From contig NZ_MOBK01000006.1 of NCBI RefSeq assembly GCF_003732265.1, positions 62,001 through 126,000 of the forward strand: a stretch of DNA of 64,000 nucleotides, read 5' to 3'. Position 1 is the first letter of the stretch, and each line of letters starts with the position of its first letter. Both the position numbers and the translations under genes were made by a program. The DNA comes from Pseudomonas brassicacearum (lineage in GTDB: Bacteria > Pseudomonadota > Gammaproteobacteria > Pseudomonadales > Pseudomonadaceae). Below, one piece after another: positions 20,240 through 30,150 of this stretch. The notes under the pieces were generated by a model. The model was not told where the DNA came from. It did not search any database and saw nothing but the letters and a program-made list of their open reading frames with translations.

Positions 20240-20764
20240 ATGAAATATCGCCTGGGCGACGCCCGCGTCGAAACCCATCCGCAGAGCTGGGTCGCCCCCA
20301 ATGCCGTGCTGGTGGGCAAGGTCAAACTGGAAGAGGGCGCCAACGTCTGGTTCAACGCCGTGCTGCGCGGCGACAACGAACTGATCCTGATCGGCAAGAA
20401 CAGTAACGTCCAGGACGGCACGGTGATGCACACCGACATGGGCTTCCCGCTGACCATCGGCACCGGCGTAACCATCGGCCACAACGCCATGCTGCATGGC
20501 TGCACCGTGGGCGATTACAGCTTGATCGGTATTAACGCGGTGATTTTGAACGGCGCGAAGATCGGCAAGAACTGCATCATCGGCGCCAATTCGCTGATCG
20601 GCGAAGGCAAGGAAATCCCCGACGGTTCGCTGGTCATGGGGTCGCCGGGTAAAGTGGTGCGGGAATTGACCGAGCCGCAGAAAAAGATGCTCGAGGCCAG
20701 CGCCGCCCACTATGTGCATAACTCGCAGCGCTACGCCCGCGATCTGGTCGAGCAGGAAGAATGA
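20240..20764 (+). CDS. Gamma-class carbonic anhydrase family protein
   Basis: A 174-residue left-handed beta-helix protein built from hexapeptide repeats ([18 protein letters not shown]...). The metal-binding histidines are in place: H64 in VMHTD, H81 in TIGHNAM and H86 in MLHGC. Such proteins (YrdA/PaaY-like) bind zinc or other metals; measured carbonic anhydrase activity varies, so the reaction is not certain. GAGG lies 8 bases before the ATG. The stop overlaps the next start by 4 bases (ATGA). Confidence 0.92.
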   Translation: MKYRLGDARVETHPQSWVAPNAVLVGKVKLEEGANVWFNAVLRGDNELILIGKNSNVQDGTVMHTDMGFPLTIGTGVTIGHNAMLHGCTVGDYSLIGINAVILNGAKIGKNCIIGANSLIGEGKEIPDGSLVMGSPGKVVRELTEPQKKMLEASAAHYVHNSQRYARDLVEQEE

Positions 20765-20976
20765 GCGCCACAGAACGACCGGTGCTGTCGCCCTGCGTGA
20801 ATATTTGCGCGTTGGACGACGATGACATCTGCACCGGGTGCCAGCGCACGGTGGAAGAGATCACCCGCTGGAGCCGGATGACCAACGACGAGCGCCGCGC
20901 GGTGTTGGGGTTGTGTCATGAGCGGGCCAAATCCAGCGGGTTGCTCTGGATGATCGGCAAAACCCCGGACGTGTAG
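20761..20976 (+). CDS. DUF1289 family small cysteine-rich protein
   Basis: A 71-residue protein with the DUF1289 pattern [21 protein letters not shown] and the following EEITRW, four cysteines likely binding a metal. Function is unknown. It overlaps the carbonic anhydrase-like gene by 4 bases (ATGA), so the two are translationally coupled. Its TAG stop falls at the first bases of an intergenic inverted repeat, so the end of the protein may have been set by repeat insertion. Confidence 0.88.
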   Translation: MSATERPVLSPCVNICALDDDDICTGCQRTVEEITRWSRMTNDERRAVLGLCHERAKSSGLLWMIGKTPDV

Positions 20977-21103
20977 CAGCTGCCGAAGGCTGCGTTCGGC
21001 TGCGAAGCAGTCGTAAATACTGAGTTCACGGTTTACCTGAAAAACCGAGGTGCCTGATTTTACGACTGCTACGCAGCCGGACGCAGGCTTCGCCAGCTGC
21101 TAC
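20974..21103. repeat. Inverted repeat, TAGCAGCTGCCGAAGGCTGC family
   Basis: The left arm starts TAGCAGCTGCCGAAGGCTGC at 20974 and includes a second block TGCGAAGCAGTCGTAAA; the right arm ends in the imperfect complement near 21061-21103. A second copy is at 24526-24658. Confidence 0.85.
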
Positions 21104-21180
21104 AAGGTTCGCGTCGGGTTTGGTTGTTGGGCAGGGCTGAAGTAATCTGTGCGCCAAATTGACAGGTATCCCCACGCCCC

Positions 21181-21648
21181 ATGCTCTTCCTGATCGCCTA
21201 CATCAGCAGCGTCGTGCTGATCAACTACGCCTTTTCCACCGCCCCGCACCTCGACATCATCTGGTCGGCCTGGGGTGGGTTGGTGTTCGTGCTCCGCGAC
21301 ATGGTGCAAACCCGTTTCGGCCACGGCGCCATCGCCGCGATGCTGGCCGCGCTGGTGCTGTCCTACGTCACTTCCGATCCGTCCATCGCCTTGGCCAGCG
21401 CCACGGCGTTCGCAGTGTCCGAGTGCATCGACTGGCTGGTGTTCAGCATCACCAAGCGTTCGCTGCATGATCGCTTGTGGATAAGTTCGGCGCTGAGCAT
21501 TCCCCTCGATACCTTCATCTTCTTCGGCATGATCGACGCCTTCACTCCGGCCGTGATTCTTACCGCCATGGGCTCGAAGTTCGCCGGCGTGACCGCCGTG
21601 TGGCTGATCATGGCGTGGCGCTTGCGCAAACAGGCCGTCGTCAGCTGA
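21181..21648 (+). CDS. VUT-family membrane protein (queuosine-precursor transporter-like)
   Basis: A 155-residue integral membrane protein with about five hydrophobic segments and the family features RDMVQTRFG, FAVSECIDWLVFS and SALSIPLDTFIFF. This is the Vut_1 fold of YhhQ-type preQ0/preQ1 transporters, but at 155 residues it is shorter than the roughly 220 of YhhQ. Substrate is therefore only suggested. It lies upstream of purT by 99 bases in the same direction. Confidence 0.8.
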   Translation: MLFLIAYISSVVLINYAFSTAPHLDIIWSAWGGLVFVLRDMVQTRFGHGAIAAMLAALVLSYVTSDPSIALASATAFAVSECIDWLVFSITKRSLHDRLWISSALSIPLDTFIFFGMIDAFTPAVILTAMGSKFAGVTAVWLIMAWRLRKQAVVS

Positions 21649-21747
21649 AGCCAAACCCTCTGGTTCATGTAAAATGCCGCGCTTTCTCCCCATGGGAAGC
21701 GCGCCAGGCGCCGCATCCCTCGATGATCCGCTTCTTGAGGACCTGAG

Positions 21748-22929
21748 ATGACCCGTATCGGAACTCCATTGTCGCCAACCGCGACCCGCGTATTGCTGTG
21801 TGGCTGTGGTGAGTTGGGCAAGGAAGTGGTGATCGAGCTGCAACGCCTGGGCGTTGAAGTGATTGCCGTCGACCGTTACGCCAACGCGCCGGCCATGCAA
21901 GTCGCCCATCGCAGCCACGTGATCAACATGCTCGACGGCGCCGCCCTGCGTGCCGTGATCGAAGCCGAGAAGCCGCATTTCATCGTGCCGGAAATCGAAG
22001 CCATCGCCACCGCCACCCTGGTAGAACTGGAAGCCGAAGGCTTCACCGTGATCCCGACCGCGCGTGCCGCTCAGCTGACCATGAACCGCGAAGGCATCCG
22101 TCGCCTGGCCGCCGAAGAGCTGGACCTGCCGACGTCGCCGTACCACTTCGCCGATACCTTCGAGGACTACAGCAAAGCCGTTGAAGACCTCGGCTTCCCG
22201 TGCGTGGTCAAGCCGGTGATGAGTTCGTCGGGCAAGGGCCAGAGCCTGTTGCGCAGCGCCGATGACGTCAAAACCGCGTGGGACTACGCGCAAGAAGGCG
22301 GTCGTGCCGGCAAAGGTCGTGTGATCGTCGAAGGCTTCATCGACTTCGACTACGAAATCACCCTGCTGACCGTGCGTCACGTCGGCGGCACCACGTTCTG
22401 CGCGCCGGTCGGTCACCGTCAGGAGAAGGGCGACTATCAGGAATCCTGGCAGCCGCAAGCCATGAGCCCGGTTGCCTTGGCTGAGTCCGAGCGCGTTGCC
22501 AAAGCCGTGACCGAAGCCTTGGGCGGTCGTGGTCTGTTTGGCGTCGAGTTGTTCATCAAAGGGGATCAGGTGTGGTTCAGCGAAGTCTCGCCGCGTCCGC
22601 ATGACACCGGCCTGGTGACCCTGATTTCCCAGGACCTGTCGCAGTTCGCGCTGCACGCGCGGGCGATTCTGGGCCTGCCAATCCCGTTGATCCGTCAGTT
22701 CGGGCCTTCGGCTTCGGCGGTGATTCTGGTGGAAGGGCAGTCGACCCAGACCGCTTTCGCCAACCTGGGTGCGGCATTGAGCGAGCCGGACACGGCGTTG
22801 CGTCTGTTCGGCAAACCGGAAGTGAATGGTCAGCGCCGGATGGGTGTGGCGTTGGCGCGGGATGAGTCGATTGAAGCGGCTCGGGCGAAAGCGACCCGTG
22901 CTGCTCAGGCTGTTGTAGTCGAGCTGTAA
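21748..22929 (+). CDS. purT: Formate-dependent GAR formyltransferase
   Basis: PurT (393 residues) formylates glycinamide ribonucleotide using formate and ATP, the folate-independent step 3 of purine synthesis. It is an ATP-grasp enzyme: N-terminal [14 protein letters not shown], the ATP-grasp core with [15 protein letters not shown] and [14 protein letters not shown], and the metal site in [13 protein letters not shown]. Length equals the family norm. A REP pair follows the stop. Confidence 0.97.
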   Translation: MTRIGTPLSPTATRVLLCGCGELGKEVVIELQRLGVEVIAVDRYANAPAMQVAHRSHVINMLDGAALRAVIEAEKPHFIVPEIEAIATATLVELEAEGFTVIPTARAAQLTMNREGIRRLAAEELDLPTSPYHFADTFEDYSKAVEDLGFPCVVKPVMSSSGKGQSLLRSADDVKTAWDYAQEGGRAGKGRVIVEGFIDFDYEITLLTVRHVGGTTFCAPVGHRQEKGDYQESWQPQAMSPVALAESERVAKAVTEALGGRGLFGVELFIKGDQVWFSEVSPRPHDTGLVTLISQDLSQFALHARAILGLPIPLIRQFGPSASAVILVEGQSTQTAFANLGAALSEPDTALRLFGKPEVNGQRRMGVALARDESIEAARAKATRAAQAVVVEL

Positions 22930-22942
22930 CCGAGGCGCGGCC

Positions 22943-23035
22943 TTCGCGAGCAAGCCCGCTCCCACATTTGATCAGCGCCGAGCACAGATTTTGTGTTCAC
23001 CAAAGATCGAGTGTGGGAGCGGGCTTGCTCGCGAT
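22943..23035. repeat. Paired REP element, inner-facing type
   Basis: REP cores at 22943-22966 and 23012-23035, TGTGGGAG ends facing inward across 45 bases. The spacer (GATC..CGC.G..CACAGATT.TGTGT pattern) is shared with the copy at 43590-43682. It lies between the convergent genes purT and the MFS transporter. Confidence 0.88.
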
Positions 23036-23044
23036 GGCGGTTTA

Positions 23045-24358
23045 TCAGGCGACTCGATTCAAATCGTTATGCCGCGTCTCCTTCAGGCACAGCACCGCAA
23101 TCAAGCTCAGCACCGCCGCCCCCGACACATACCCTCCGACGTAACTCAACCCCCCCATCGCCACCAGTTTCTGCGCAAAGAACGGCGCCGCCGAGGCCCC
23201 GACGATCCCGCCCAGGTTGTAGGCAGCCGAGGCGCCGGTATAGCGAACGTGAGTCGGGAACAACTCCGGCAGCAACGCACCCATCGGCGCAAACGTCACG
23301 CCCATCAGAAACAGTTCGATGCACAGGAACAGCGCTACACCCCAGGTCGAACCGTGCGTCAGCAGCGGTTCCATCAAGAACCCGGAGAGAATCGCCAACA
23401 CGCCACCGATGATCAGCACCGGTTTGCGCCCGTAACGGTCGCTGGCCCATGCCGACATTGGGGTTGCAGCGGCCATGAACAGCACCGCGAAGCACAGTAA
23501 GGCGAGGAAAGTTTCACGGGTGTAGCCGAGGGTCGATACGCCATAACTCAGCGAAAACACCGTCGAGATGTAGAACAGCGCGTAGCACACCACCATCGAC
23601 CCGGCGCCCAGCAGCATCGGTGCCCAGTATTGGCTGAACAGCTCGACCAGCGGGATTTTCACCCGTTCCTGACGGGCCATGGCATTGGCGAATACCGGGG
23701 TTTCGTGGAGCTTGAGGCGCACGTACAACCCGACCATCACCAGGACGGCGCTGAGCAGGAAGGGAATGCGCCAGCCCCACGAGCGGAATTGTTCGTCATT
23801 CAAAGTCATGGCCAAGGTCAGGAACAGCCCGTTGGCTGCCAGAAAGCCAATCGAAGGGCCAAGCTGCGGGAACATGCCGAACCAGGCGCGTTTGCCCTTG
23901 GGCGCATTCTCCGTCGCCAGCAACGCCGCGCCGCCCCATTCACCGCCCAGTCCCAGGCCCTGGCCAAAGCGCAGCACGCACAGCAGGATCGGCGCCCAGG
24001 CGCCAATGCTGTCGTAACCCGGCAACACGCCGATCAACGTGGTGCAGACGCCCATCAGCAGCAGCGAAGCCACGAGGGTCGATTTTCGCCCGATACGGTC
24101 ACCGAAATGGCCGAACAACGCTGAACCCAGTGGTCGCGCAAGAAAGGCGATGCCGAAGGTGAGGAACGCCGACAGCATCTGGGCGGTGCCGGAGGTCTGC
24201 GGAAAGAACACCGGCCCGATCACCAGCGCAGCCGCAGTGGCATAGACGTAGAAGTCGTAAAACTCGATGGCGGTGCCGATGAAACTCGCAGTGGCCACCC
24301 GGGTGGCGGAGTTCGTCGGCGCAGGCGTGGTTTCGGTATAAGTCGTGCTGGTCGTCAT
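23045..24358 (-). CDS. MFS transporter, metabolite:H+ symporter family
   Basis: A 437-residue inner-membrane carrier with 12 predicted hydrophobic segments. The signature GHFGDRIGRKSTL in the loop after helix 2 and GLGLGGEWGGAALL are typical of the MHS branch (shikimate, proline/betaine and dicarboxylate symporters). The substrate cannot be told from sequence. The ATG at 24358 has AGGGA about 8 bases upstream; an ATG at 24379 is less well placed. It is an isolated gene ending at a REP pair. Confidence 0.92.
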   Translation of the reverse strand: MTTSTTYTETTPAPTNSATRVATASFIGTAIEFYDFYVYATAAALVIGPVFFPQTSGTAQMLSAFLTFGIAFLARPLGSALFGHFGDRIGRKSTLVASLLLMGVCTTLIGVLPGYDSIGAWAPILLCVLRFGQGLGLGGEWGGAALLATENAPKGKRAWFGMFPQLGPSIGFLAANGLFLTLAMTLNDEQFRSWGWRIPFLLSAVLVMVGLYVRLKLHETPVFANAMARQERVKIPLVELFSQYWAPMLLGAGSMVVCYALFYISTVFSLSYGVSTLGYTRETFLALLCFAVLFMAAATPMSAWASDRYGRKPVLIIGGVLAILSGFLMEPLLTHGSTWGVALFLCIELFLMGVTFAPMGALLPELFPTHVRYTGASAAYNLGGIVGASAAPFFAQKLVAMGGLSYVGGYVSGAAVLSLIAVLCLKETRHNDLNRVA

Positions 24359-24525
24359 GCGGTTATCCCTGACAGTCATGTGCCCCAGTGGAGCGAATTA
24401 TTATGGTCGAACACCCAGGGATGTGGGTTTTGATGCGGAGTGCGGGTAGCACTGGGGTGGGGCGGGGCTTGGGTAAGCGCCCCGATTATAGGAAGGCACC
24501 TAACGATCAAACAAGGGCAAATCCT

Positions 24526-24658
24526 TGTAGCAGCTGCCGAAGGCTGCGTTCGGCTGCGCAGCAGTCGTAAAACCAGACGATGCGGTGTTTCAGGAAGTCC
24601 GCGTGTACAGGGTTTACGACTGCTGCGCAGCCGGACGCAGCCTTCGGCAGCTGCTACA
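24526..24658. repeat. Inverted repeat, TAGCAGCTGCCGAAGGCTGC family
   Basis: Left arm TGTAGCAGCTGCCGAAGGCT from 24526 and a near-perfect complement ending at 24658 (CTTCGGCAGCTGCTACA). Same family as 20974-21103. It sits between two leftward genes. Confidence 0.88.
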
Positions 24659-24673
24659 GGGGGGGCGGGGTGA

Positions 24674-25909
24674 TTAGAGGACGGCTGGCACCGAGCTGGT
24701 ATGCCAGATCAGCACCCGCGTGACGCGGTTATCTTCGGTTTCCAGAATCTCCAGGCGATAGCGACCGATCTTCAGGCATACCGCGCTGTCCGGAATGGTT
24801 TCCAGGGCTTCGGTCACCAACCCGTTAAGGGTTTTCGGACCATCGCTGGGCAGATGCCAGCCGAGGCTCTTGTTCAGATCGCGAATCGACGCCGCCCCAT
24901 CGATCACCAGGCGCCCGTCGGCCTGGGGATGGATGTGCGGATTGTCCAGACTGTGCTGGCTTTCGAACTCGCCGACGATTTCTTCAAGGATGTCTTCCAG
25001 GGTGACAATGCCGAGCACTTCGCCGTACTCGTCGACCACCATGCCCAAGCGCCGCTGCTGCTTGTGGAAATTCAGTAGTTGCAGTTGCAGCGGGGTGCTT
25101 TCCGGGACGAAATACGGGTCATGACTGGCCGCCATCAGCGCTTCCATGGTCAGGCTGGCATCCGCCAGCAAATGACGGATGTGCCGGGTATTGAGCACCG
25201 CCTCGACCTGGTTGATGTCGCTGTGGAAGACCGGCAGGCGCGTGCGCTTGTTGTGGCGCAATTGCTCGATGATTTCTTCAATTGGATCGTCGAGGTTGAT
25301 GCCGTCGACGTCACTGCGCGGCACCAGAATGTCGTTGACCGTGATGTTGTCCAGCGCGTGGATCCCGGACAGCGGGTGCGGGCGGCAGACACTCTGGTCG
25401 TGATCGTCGTGGCGATCCCCGGGTATTTCGTCTTCGCTCTGCTGCACCACTTTGACTTTGCGGGCGAACGGTCGCATCAGCAACTGGCTGATGGCGTTGA
25501 GCAGCCAGGCGGCCGGGTAGATGATTTTCAGAGGAACACCGAGCAAGGTGTTGCCCAGGTTCAGCACGGCGTCAGGGTAACGAGAGGCGAAGGTGCGCGG
25601 CAGGTAGTCGGCGAATATCAGCAGCGCGGCGCCGGCGCCAATGCAGGCAGCCCACGGACCATTGGCCGACCAGGTGAAGATCGCCAGCAAGGTGCTGATG
25701 ACCATGACCAGCGCCCGGCACAAGGTATTGCAGAAGATCAGGCTATTGAGCGGAAAGCTCAGCTTCGCCACCGGTTTGTCGCTCGAACGCGAGGCGGTGC
25801 GCTGGGCCAGCAAATGCTGTTGTGCCACTTCAATGGCGGTAAACAGCCCCGACCATAAAATCAGCAGGACCAATACCGCGAGCATCGGCCCTATGGGCAA
25901 GTCGTCCAT
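24674..25909 (-). CDS. CNNM/CorC-type membrane protein with CBS pair
   Basis: A 411-residue protein: an N-terminal DUF21 membrane domain (LPIGPMLAVLVLLILWSGLF onward, about 1-170), two CBS domains (about 190-310; VNDILVPRSDVDGIN, GMVVDEYGEVLGIVTLEDIL) and a C-terminal CorC_HlyC domain. Members act in divalent cation, mainly Mg2+ or Co2+, efflux or homeostasis. It is 12 bases downstream of ypjD, so probably co-transcribed with it. Confidence 0.9.
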   Translation of the reverse strand: MDDLPIGPMLAVLVLLILWSGLFTAIEVAQQHLLAQRTASRSSDKPVAKLSFPLNSLIFCNTLCRALVMVISTLLAIFTWSANGPWAACIGAGAALLIFADYLPRTFASRYPDAVLNLGNTLLGVPLKIIYPAAWLLNAISQLLMRPFARKVKVVQQSEDEIPGDRHDDHDQSVCRPHPLSGIHALDNITVNDILVPRSDVDGINLDDPIEEIIEQLRHNKRTRLPVFHSDINQVEAVLNTRHIRHLLADASLTMEALMAASHDPYFVPESTPLQLQLLNFHKQQRRLGMVVDEYGEVLGIVTLEDILEEIVGEFESQHSLDNPHIHPQADGRLVIDGAASIRDLNKSLGWHLPSDGPKTLNGLVTEALETIPDSAVCLKIGRYRLEILETEDNRVTRVLIWHTSSVPAVL

Positions 25910-25921
25910 TAATGCCGCTCG

Positions 25922-26734
25922 TCAGATATGCAGGATGTATTCACGAACCAGCTTGCTGCCAAAATACGCCAGCATCAGCAGGCAGAAACCGGCGAGGGTC
26001 CAGCGAATCGCCTTGTGTCCACGCCAGCCGAGGCGGTTACGGCCCCATAGCAGCACGCTGAAGACAATCCAGGCCAGGCACGCCAGCAAGGTTTTATGCA
26101 CCAGATGCTGGGCGAACAGGTTGTCGACAAACAGCCAGCCGGAGATCAATGACAACGATAGCAGGGTCCAGCCGGCCCAGAGGAAACCGAACAACAGGCT
26201 TTCCATGGTTTGCAGCGGCGGGAAGTTCTTGATCAGCCCTGAAGGATGCTTGTGCTTGAGCTGGTGGTCTTGAACCAGCAGCAGCAACGCCTGGAACACG
26301 GCGATGGTGAACATGCCGTAAGCGAGGATCGACAAGAGGATGTGGGCGAGGATGCCCGGTTCTTCGTCGATGATCTGCACGGTTCCGGCGGGCGCAAACT
26401 GCGCCAGCAGCACGGTCGCGGCCCCCAATGGGAACAGCAATATGAGCAGGTTTTCCACCGGGATCCGCGAGCAAGCCAGCAGGGTCAATGCGATGACAGC
26501 TGCGGCAATCAGGCTGGCGGCGCTGAAAAAGTCCAGGCCCAGGCCGATCGGCGTCAGGAGATGGGTAAGCAGGCTGGCGCTGTGGGCCAGTACCGCCAGC
26601 ACGCCAAGCGTGACCAGCAGGCGCTTGTTCGCCTTGGCGCCGGTGGCCAGACGAGAGCCCTGATAAAGAGTCGCAGCGGCATATAAGCAGGCGGCGGCGA
26701 GGGTGGTAAGCAAACTGGGTGACAAGGGGAGCAT
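25922..26734 (-). CDS. ypjD: Inner-membrane protein YpjD (CcsA/CcmC-like)
   Basis: A 270-residue protein with about eight hydrophobic segments related to the cytochrome c assembly protein family. It lacks a WWD-type tryptophan-rich loop, consistent with YpjD, whose function is unknown. It is divergent from ffh, the conserved arrangement next to the signal recognition particle gene. The start at 26734 begins the first hydrophobic stretch (MLPLSPSLLTTLAAACL); the upstream extension in frame is hydrophilic and would overlap the ffh promoter. Confidence 0.88.
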   Translation of the reverse strand: MLPLSPSLLTTLAAACLYAAATLYQGSRLATGAKANKRLLVTLGVLAVLAHSASLLTHLLTPIGLGLDFFSAASLIAAAVIALTLLACSRIPVENLLILLFPLGAATVLLAQFAPAGTVQIIDEEPGILAHILLSILAYGMFTIAVFQALLLLVQDHQLKHKHPSGLIKNFPPLQTMESLLFGFLWAGWTLLSLSLISGWLFVDNLFAQHLVHKTLLACLAWIVFSVLLWGRNRLGWRGHKAIRWTLAGFCLLMLAYFGSKLVREYILHI

Positions 26735-26826
26735 AAATCCTGTTAGGCAAGCCCGAAAGGCGCTGAGTTTGGCATAGAACCCCCGCCGCACGAAAGTGTG
26801 AGGTGTCCGCCAGACGCAGTCTTCGC

Positions 26827-26832
26827 TATAAT
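26827..26832 (+). promoter_or_regulatory. Likely -10 box for ffh
   Basis: Perfect TATAAT, 98 bases before the ffh start in the divergent ypjD-ffh region. The matching -35 region is weak. Confidence 0.5.
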
Positions 26833-26929
26833 CCGCGACCTGCCCACGCCGCAGGCTCGCCGAGCACATGTTTATTCCGGTCTGGGCCGCCATTATCCCG
26901 GTCTACACAGGGCCTGAAAGGATCGCGCA

Positions 26930-28306
26930 ATGTTTGAAAACTTAACCGACCGTCTCTCGCAGACGCTGCGCCATGTCACCGGCAAGGCCAAGCTGACCGA
27001 GGACAACATCAAAGACACCCTGCGCGAAGTGCGCATGGCGTTGCTCGAAGCCGACGTCGCCTTGCCAGTGGTCAAAGACTTCGTCAATTCGGTCAAGGAG
27101 CGCGCTGTCGGCACCGAGGTGTCGCGCAGCCTGACGCCGGGCCAGGCCTTTGTGAAGATCGTCCAGGCCGAGCTCGAAAGCCTGATGGGCGCGGCCAACG
27201 AAGACCTGAACCTGAGCGCCGTTCCACCGGCCGTGATCCTGATGGCCGGTTTGCAGGGCGCGGGTAAAACCACCACCGCCGGCAAGCTGGCGCGCTTTCT
27301 TAAAGAGCGCAAGAAGAAGTCGGTCATGGTCGTGTCCGCGGACGTTTACCGTCCAGCGGCGATCAAACAGCTGGAAATGCTGGCCGGTGAAGTCGGTGTC
27401 ACCTTCTTCCCGTCCGACCTGAGCCAGAAGCCGGTCGACATCGCGCAGGCGGCTATTAAAGAAGCAAAACTGAAATTCATCGACGTGGTCATCGTCGACA
27501 CCGCCGGTCGTCTGCACATCGACGAAGAGATGATGGGCGAGATCAAGGCGCTGCACGCCGCGATCAACCCGGTCGAAACCCTGTTCGTGGTTGACGCCAT
27601 GACCGGCCAGGACGCCGCCAACACCGCCAAGGCGTTTGGTGATGCACTGCCGCTGACCGGCGTGATCCTGACCAAGGTCGACGGCGATGCCCGTGGCGGT
27701 GCTGCCCTGTCGGTTCGCGCCATCACCGGCAAGCCGATCAAGTTCATCGGTATGGGCGAGAAGAGCGACGCGCTAGATCCGTTCCACCCTGAGCGTATTG
27801 CTTCGCGCATCCTCGGCATGGGCGACGTGCTAAGCCTGATCGAACAGGCCGAAGCGACCCTCGACAAGGACAAGGCCGACAAGCTGGCCAAGAAACTGAA
27901 GAAGGGCAAGGGCTTCGACCTCGAAGACTTCCGCGATCAGTTGCAACAAATGAAGAACATGGGCGGCCTCGGCGGCCTCATGGACAAACTGCCGAACATC
28001 GGTGGCGTGAACCTGGCGCAGATGGGCAATGCCCAGGGTGCGGCAGAAAAGCAATTCAAGCAGATGGAAGCCATCATCAACTCCATGACCCCGGCCGAGC
28101 GCCGCGACCCTGAGATGATCAGCGGTTCGCGCAAGCGCCGGATTGCCATGGGTTCCGGCACTCAAGTGCAGGACATTGGTCGCTTGATCAAGCAACACAA
28201 GCAGATGCAGAAGATGATGAAGAAATTCTCCGCGAAAGGCGGAATGGCCAAAATGATGCGCGGCATGGGCGGTATGTTGCCCGGCGGCGGCATGCCAAAA
28301 ATGTAA
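26930..28306 (+). CDS. ffh: Signal recognition particle protein Ffh
   Basis: Ffh (458 residues) binds 4.5S RNA and signal sequences and targets nascent chains to FtsY and SecYEG. The N domain (1-90) is followed by the GTPase: G1 GLQGAGKTTTAGKLA, DTAGRLHID, TKVDGDARGGAAL. The methionine-rich M domain (about 300-458) has the RNA-binding GSRKRRIAMGSG and ends in a Met/Gly tail GMGGMLPGGGMPKM. Length and motifs are normal. Confidence 0.98.
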   Translation: MFENLTDRLSQTLRHVTGKAKLTEDNIKDTLREVRMALLEADVALPVVKDFVNSVKERAVGTEVSRSLTPGQAFVKIVQAELESLMGAANEDLNLSAVPPAVILMAGLQGAGKTTTAGKLARFLKERKKKSVMVVSADVYRPAAIKQLEMLAGEVGVTFFPSDLSQKPVDIAQAAIKEAKLKFIDVVIVDTAGRLHIDEEMMGEIKALHAAINPVETLFVVDAMTGQDAANTAKAFGDALPLTGVILTKVDGDARGGAALSVRAITGKPIKFIGMGEKSDALDPFHPERIASRILGMGDVLSLIEQAEATLDKDKADKLAKKLKKGKGFDLEDFRDQLQQMKNMGGLGGLMDKLPNIGGVNLAQMGNAQGAAEKQFKQMEAIINSMTPAERRDPEMISGSRKRRIAMGSGTQVQDIGRLIKQHKQMQKMMKKFSAKGGMAKMMRGMGGMLPGGGMPKM

Positions 28307-28456
28307 AGAATTCGCGCGAGGGCTTGCTCTTGCGCATCCCCACACGGAAGTGGGATCTCCAGCAAACCCGCACTTGGCGGGAGCTGACTGGCCGTTTTCA
28401 ACGACGGCTCTATAGCAAATCTGGATGGCGTCCGATAGGCCGCCGGAAAAAGACAT

Positions 28457-28484
28457 TTGCAAAAGTCCGGATATTCCTTAGAAT
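28457..28484 (+). promoter_or_regulatory. Candidate sigma-70 promoter of the rpsP operon
   Basis: TTGCAA (28457-28462) and TAGAAT (28479-28484) are separated by 16 bases, 73 bases before the rpsP start. This fits a constitutive ribosomal operon promoter. Confidence 0.6.
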
Positions 28485-28556
28485 ATGCGGCCTTTCGGGC
28501 ACCTATGCCCGCTGTGCCTTTAGATTTGCAGCACCGACTACAGGAACGATGTTCAC

Positions 28557-28808
28557 ATGCTAACAATCCGTCTTGCCCTTGGCGGCTCCAAAAAGCGCCC
28601 GTTTTACCACTTGACCGTAACCGACAGCCGCAACCCGCGCGACGGTTCGCACAAGGAACAGGTTGGTTTCTTCAACCCTGTTGCTCGTGGTCAAGAAGTC
28701 CGTCTGTCCGTGAACCAAGAGCGCGTAGCCTACTGGCTGAGCGTTGGTGCACAACCTTCTGAGCGTGTTGCTCAGTTGTTGAAGGACTCGGCTAAGGCTG
28801 CGGCCTGA
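28557..28808 (+). CDS. rpsP: 30S ribosomal protein S16
   Basis: S16 (83 residues) binds 16S rRNA and is required for 30S assembly. The sequence [20 protein letters not shown] and [19 protein letters not shown] is unmistakable. First gene of the conserved rpsP-rimM-trmD-rplS operon; rimM starts 5 bases after its stop. Confidence 0.98.
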   Translation: MLTIRLALGGSKKRPFYHLTVTDSRNPRDGSHKEQVGFFNPVARGQEVRLSVNQERVAYWLSVGAQPSERVAQLLKDSAKAAA

Positions 28809-28813
28809 GCAAT

Positions 28814-29350
28814 ATGAACGCGACGCCAGCTGTTGCTGATGATTTGATCGTTATCGGCAAAATTTATTCGGTTCATGGCGTTCGCGGCGAAGTGAAGGTG
28901 TATTCCTTTACTGATCCGACAGAAAACCTGTTGCAGTACAAAACCTGGACGCTCAAGCGCGAAGGCAATGTGAAACAGGTCGAGCTGGTCAGCGGACGTG
29001 GGAACGACAAGTTCCTGGTCGCGAAGCTCAAGGGTCTTGATGATCGTGAAGAAGCTCGTCTTCTGGCCGGTTACGAGATCTGTGTGCCGCGCAACCTGTT
29101 CCCTGAATTGACCGACGGCGAGTACTACTGGTACCAGCTGGAAGGTCTGAAGGTTATTGATCAACTCGGGCAATTGCTCGGGAAAATCGATCATCTTCTG
29201 GAAACCGGCGCCAATGATGTAATGGTGGTCAAGCCTTGCGCTGGCAGCCTGGATGATCGCGAGCGCCTGTTGCCCTATACGGAGCAATGCGTGTTGGCCG
29301 TCGACCTTGCCGCAGGCGAGATGAAGGTGGAATGGGATGCGGACTTCTAA
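28814..29350 (+). CDS. rimM: 16S rRNA processing protein RimM
   Basis: RimM (178 residues) binds S19 and assists maturation of the 30S head. The N-terminal barrel ([20 protein letters not shown]) and the C-terminal PRC-barrel ([28 protein letters not shown]) are intact. It is tightly packed between rpsP and trmD. Confidence 0.97.
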   Translation: MNATPAVADDLIVIGKIYSVHGVRGEVKVYSFTDPTENLLQYKTWTLKREGNVKQVELVSGRGNDKFLVAKLKGLDDREEARLLAGYEICVPRNLFPELTDGEYYWYQLEGLKVIDQLGQLLGKIDHLLETGANDVMVVKPCAGSLDDRERLLPYTEQCVLAVDLAAGEMKVEWDADF

Positions 29351-29352
29351 GC

Positions 29353-30105
29353 GTGGCTAACTTGCGCGTAGAAGTGATCAGTTTGTTTCCCGAGATGTTC
29401 TCCGCCATCAGCGAGTACGGCATCACCAGTCGGGCGGTGAAACAGGGGCTCTTGCAGCTCACCTGTTGGAACCCGCGAGACTACACGACGGATCGACATC
29501 ACACTGTGGATGATCGCCCATTTGGCGGTGGTCCGGGCATGGTGATGAAGATCAAGCCCCTGGAAGATGCTCTGGTTCAGGCCAAGGCAGCAGCCGGGGA
29601 GGCGGCGAAGGTAATTTACCTGTCCCCCCAAGGCCGTCAACTGACTCAGTCGGCGGTGCGCGAGTTGGCGAATCTGGATGCATTGATCCTGATTGCCGGC
29701 CGCTATGAAGGCATTGACGAGCGATTTATTGAAGCTCATGTCGATGAAGAGTGGTCGATTGGCGACTATGTACTGTCTGGCGGCGAGCTGCCGGCGATGG
29801 TCCTGATCGATGCGGTTACACGACTGCTGCCTGGAGCTTTAGGGCATGCGGACTCCGCCGAGGAAGATTCCTTTACGGATGGTTTGCTGGATTGCCCGCA
29901 CTACACCCGACCGGAGGTGTATGCGGATCAGCGTGTTCCCGACGTGTTGCTAAGTGGCAATCACGCGCATATCCGGCGTTGGCGTTTACAGCAGTCCCTT
30001 GGTAGGACCTTTGAACGACGCGCCGATCTTCTGGAAAGCCGCTCGCTTTCTGGAGAAGAGAAGAAGCTGCTCGAGGAATACATCCGCGAGCGGGACGATA
30101 GTTAA
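29353..30105 (+). CDS. trmD: tRNA (guanine37-N1)-methyltransferase
   Basis: TrmD (250 residues) methylates G37 next to the anticodon, preventing frameshifts. SPOUT-fold features are [12 protein letters not shown] at the start, [14 protein letters not shown], and the knot [12 protein letters not shown]...[15 protein letters not shown]. The start is GTG at 29353, 2 bases after the rimM stop; an in-frame ATG at 29332 overlaps rimM and would add seven residues, so it cannot be ruled out. Confidence 0.96.
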   Translation: MANLRVEVISLFPEMFSAISEYGITSRAVKQGLLQLTCWNPRDYTTDRHHTVDDRPFGGGPGMVMKIKPLEDALVQAKAAAGEAAKVIYLSPQGRQLTQSAVRELANLDALILIAGRYEGIDERFIEAHVDEEWSIGDYVLSGGELPAMVLIDAVTRLLPGALGHADSAEEDSFTDGLLDCPHYTRPEVYADQRVPDVLLSGNHAHIRRWRLQQSLGRTFERRADLLESRSLSGEEKKLLEEYIRERDDS

Positions 30106-30150
30106 CAACGTATCGATGGTAGATCCGACGATTTACCTTAGGAGCACAGC

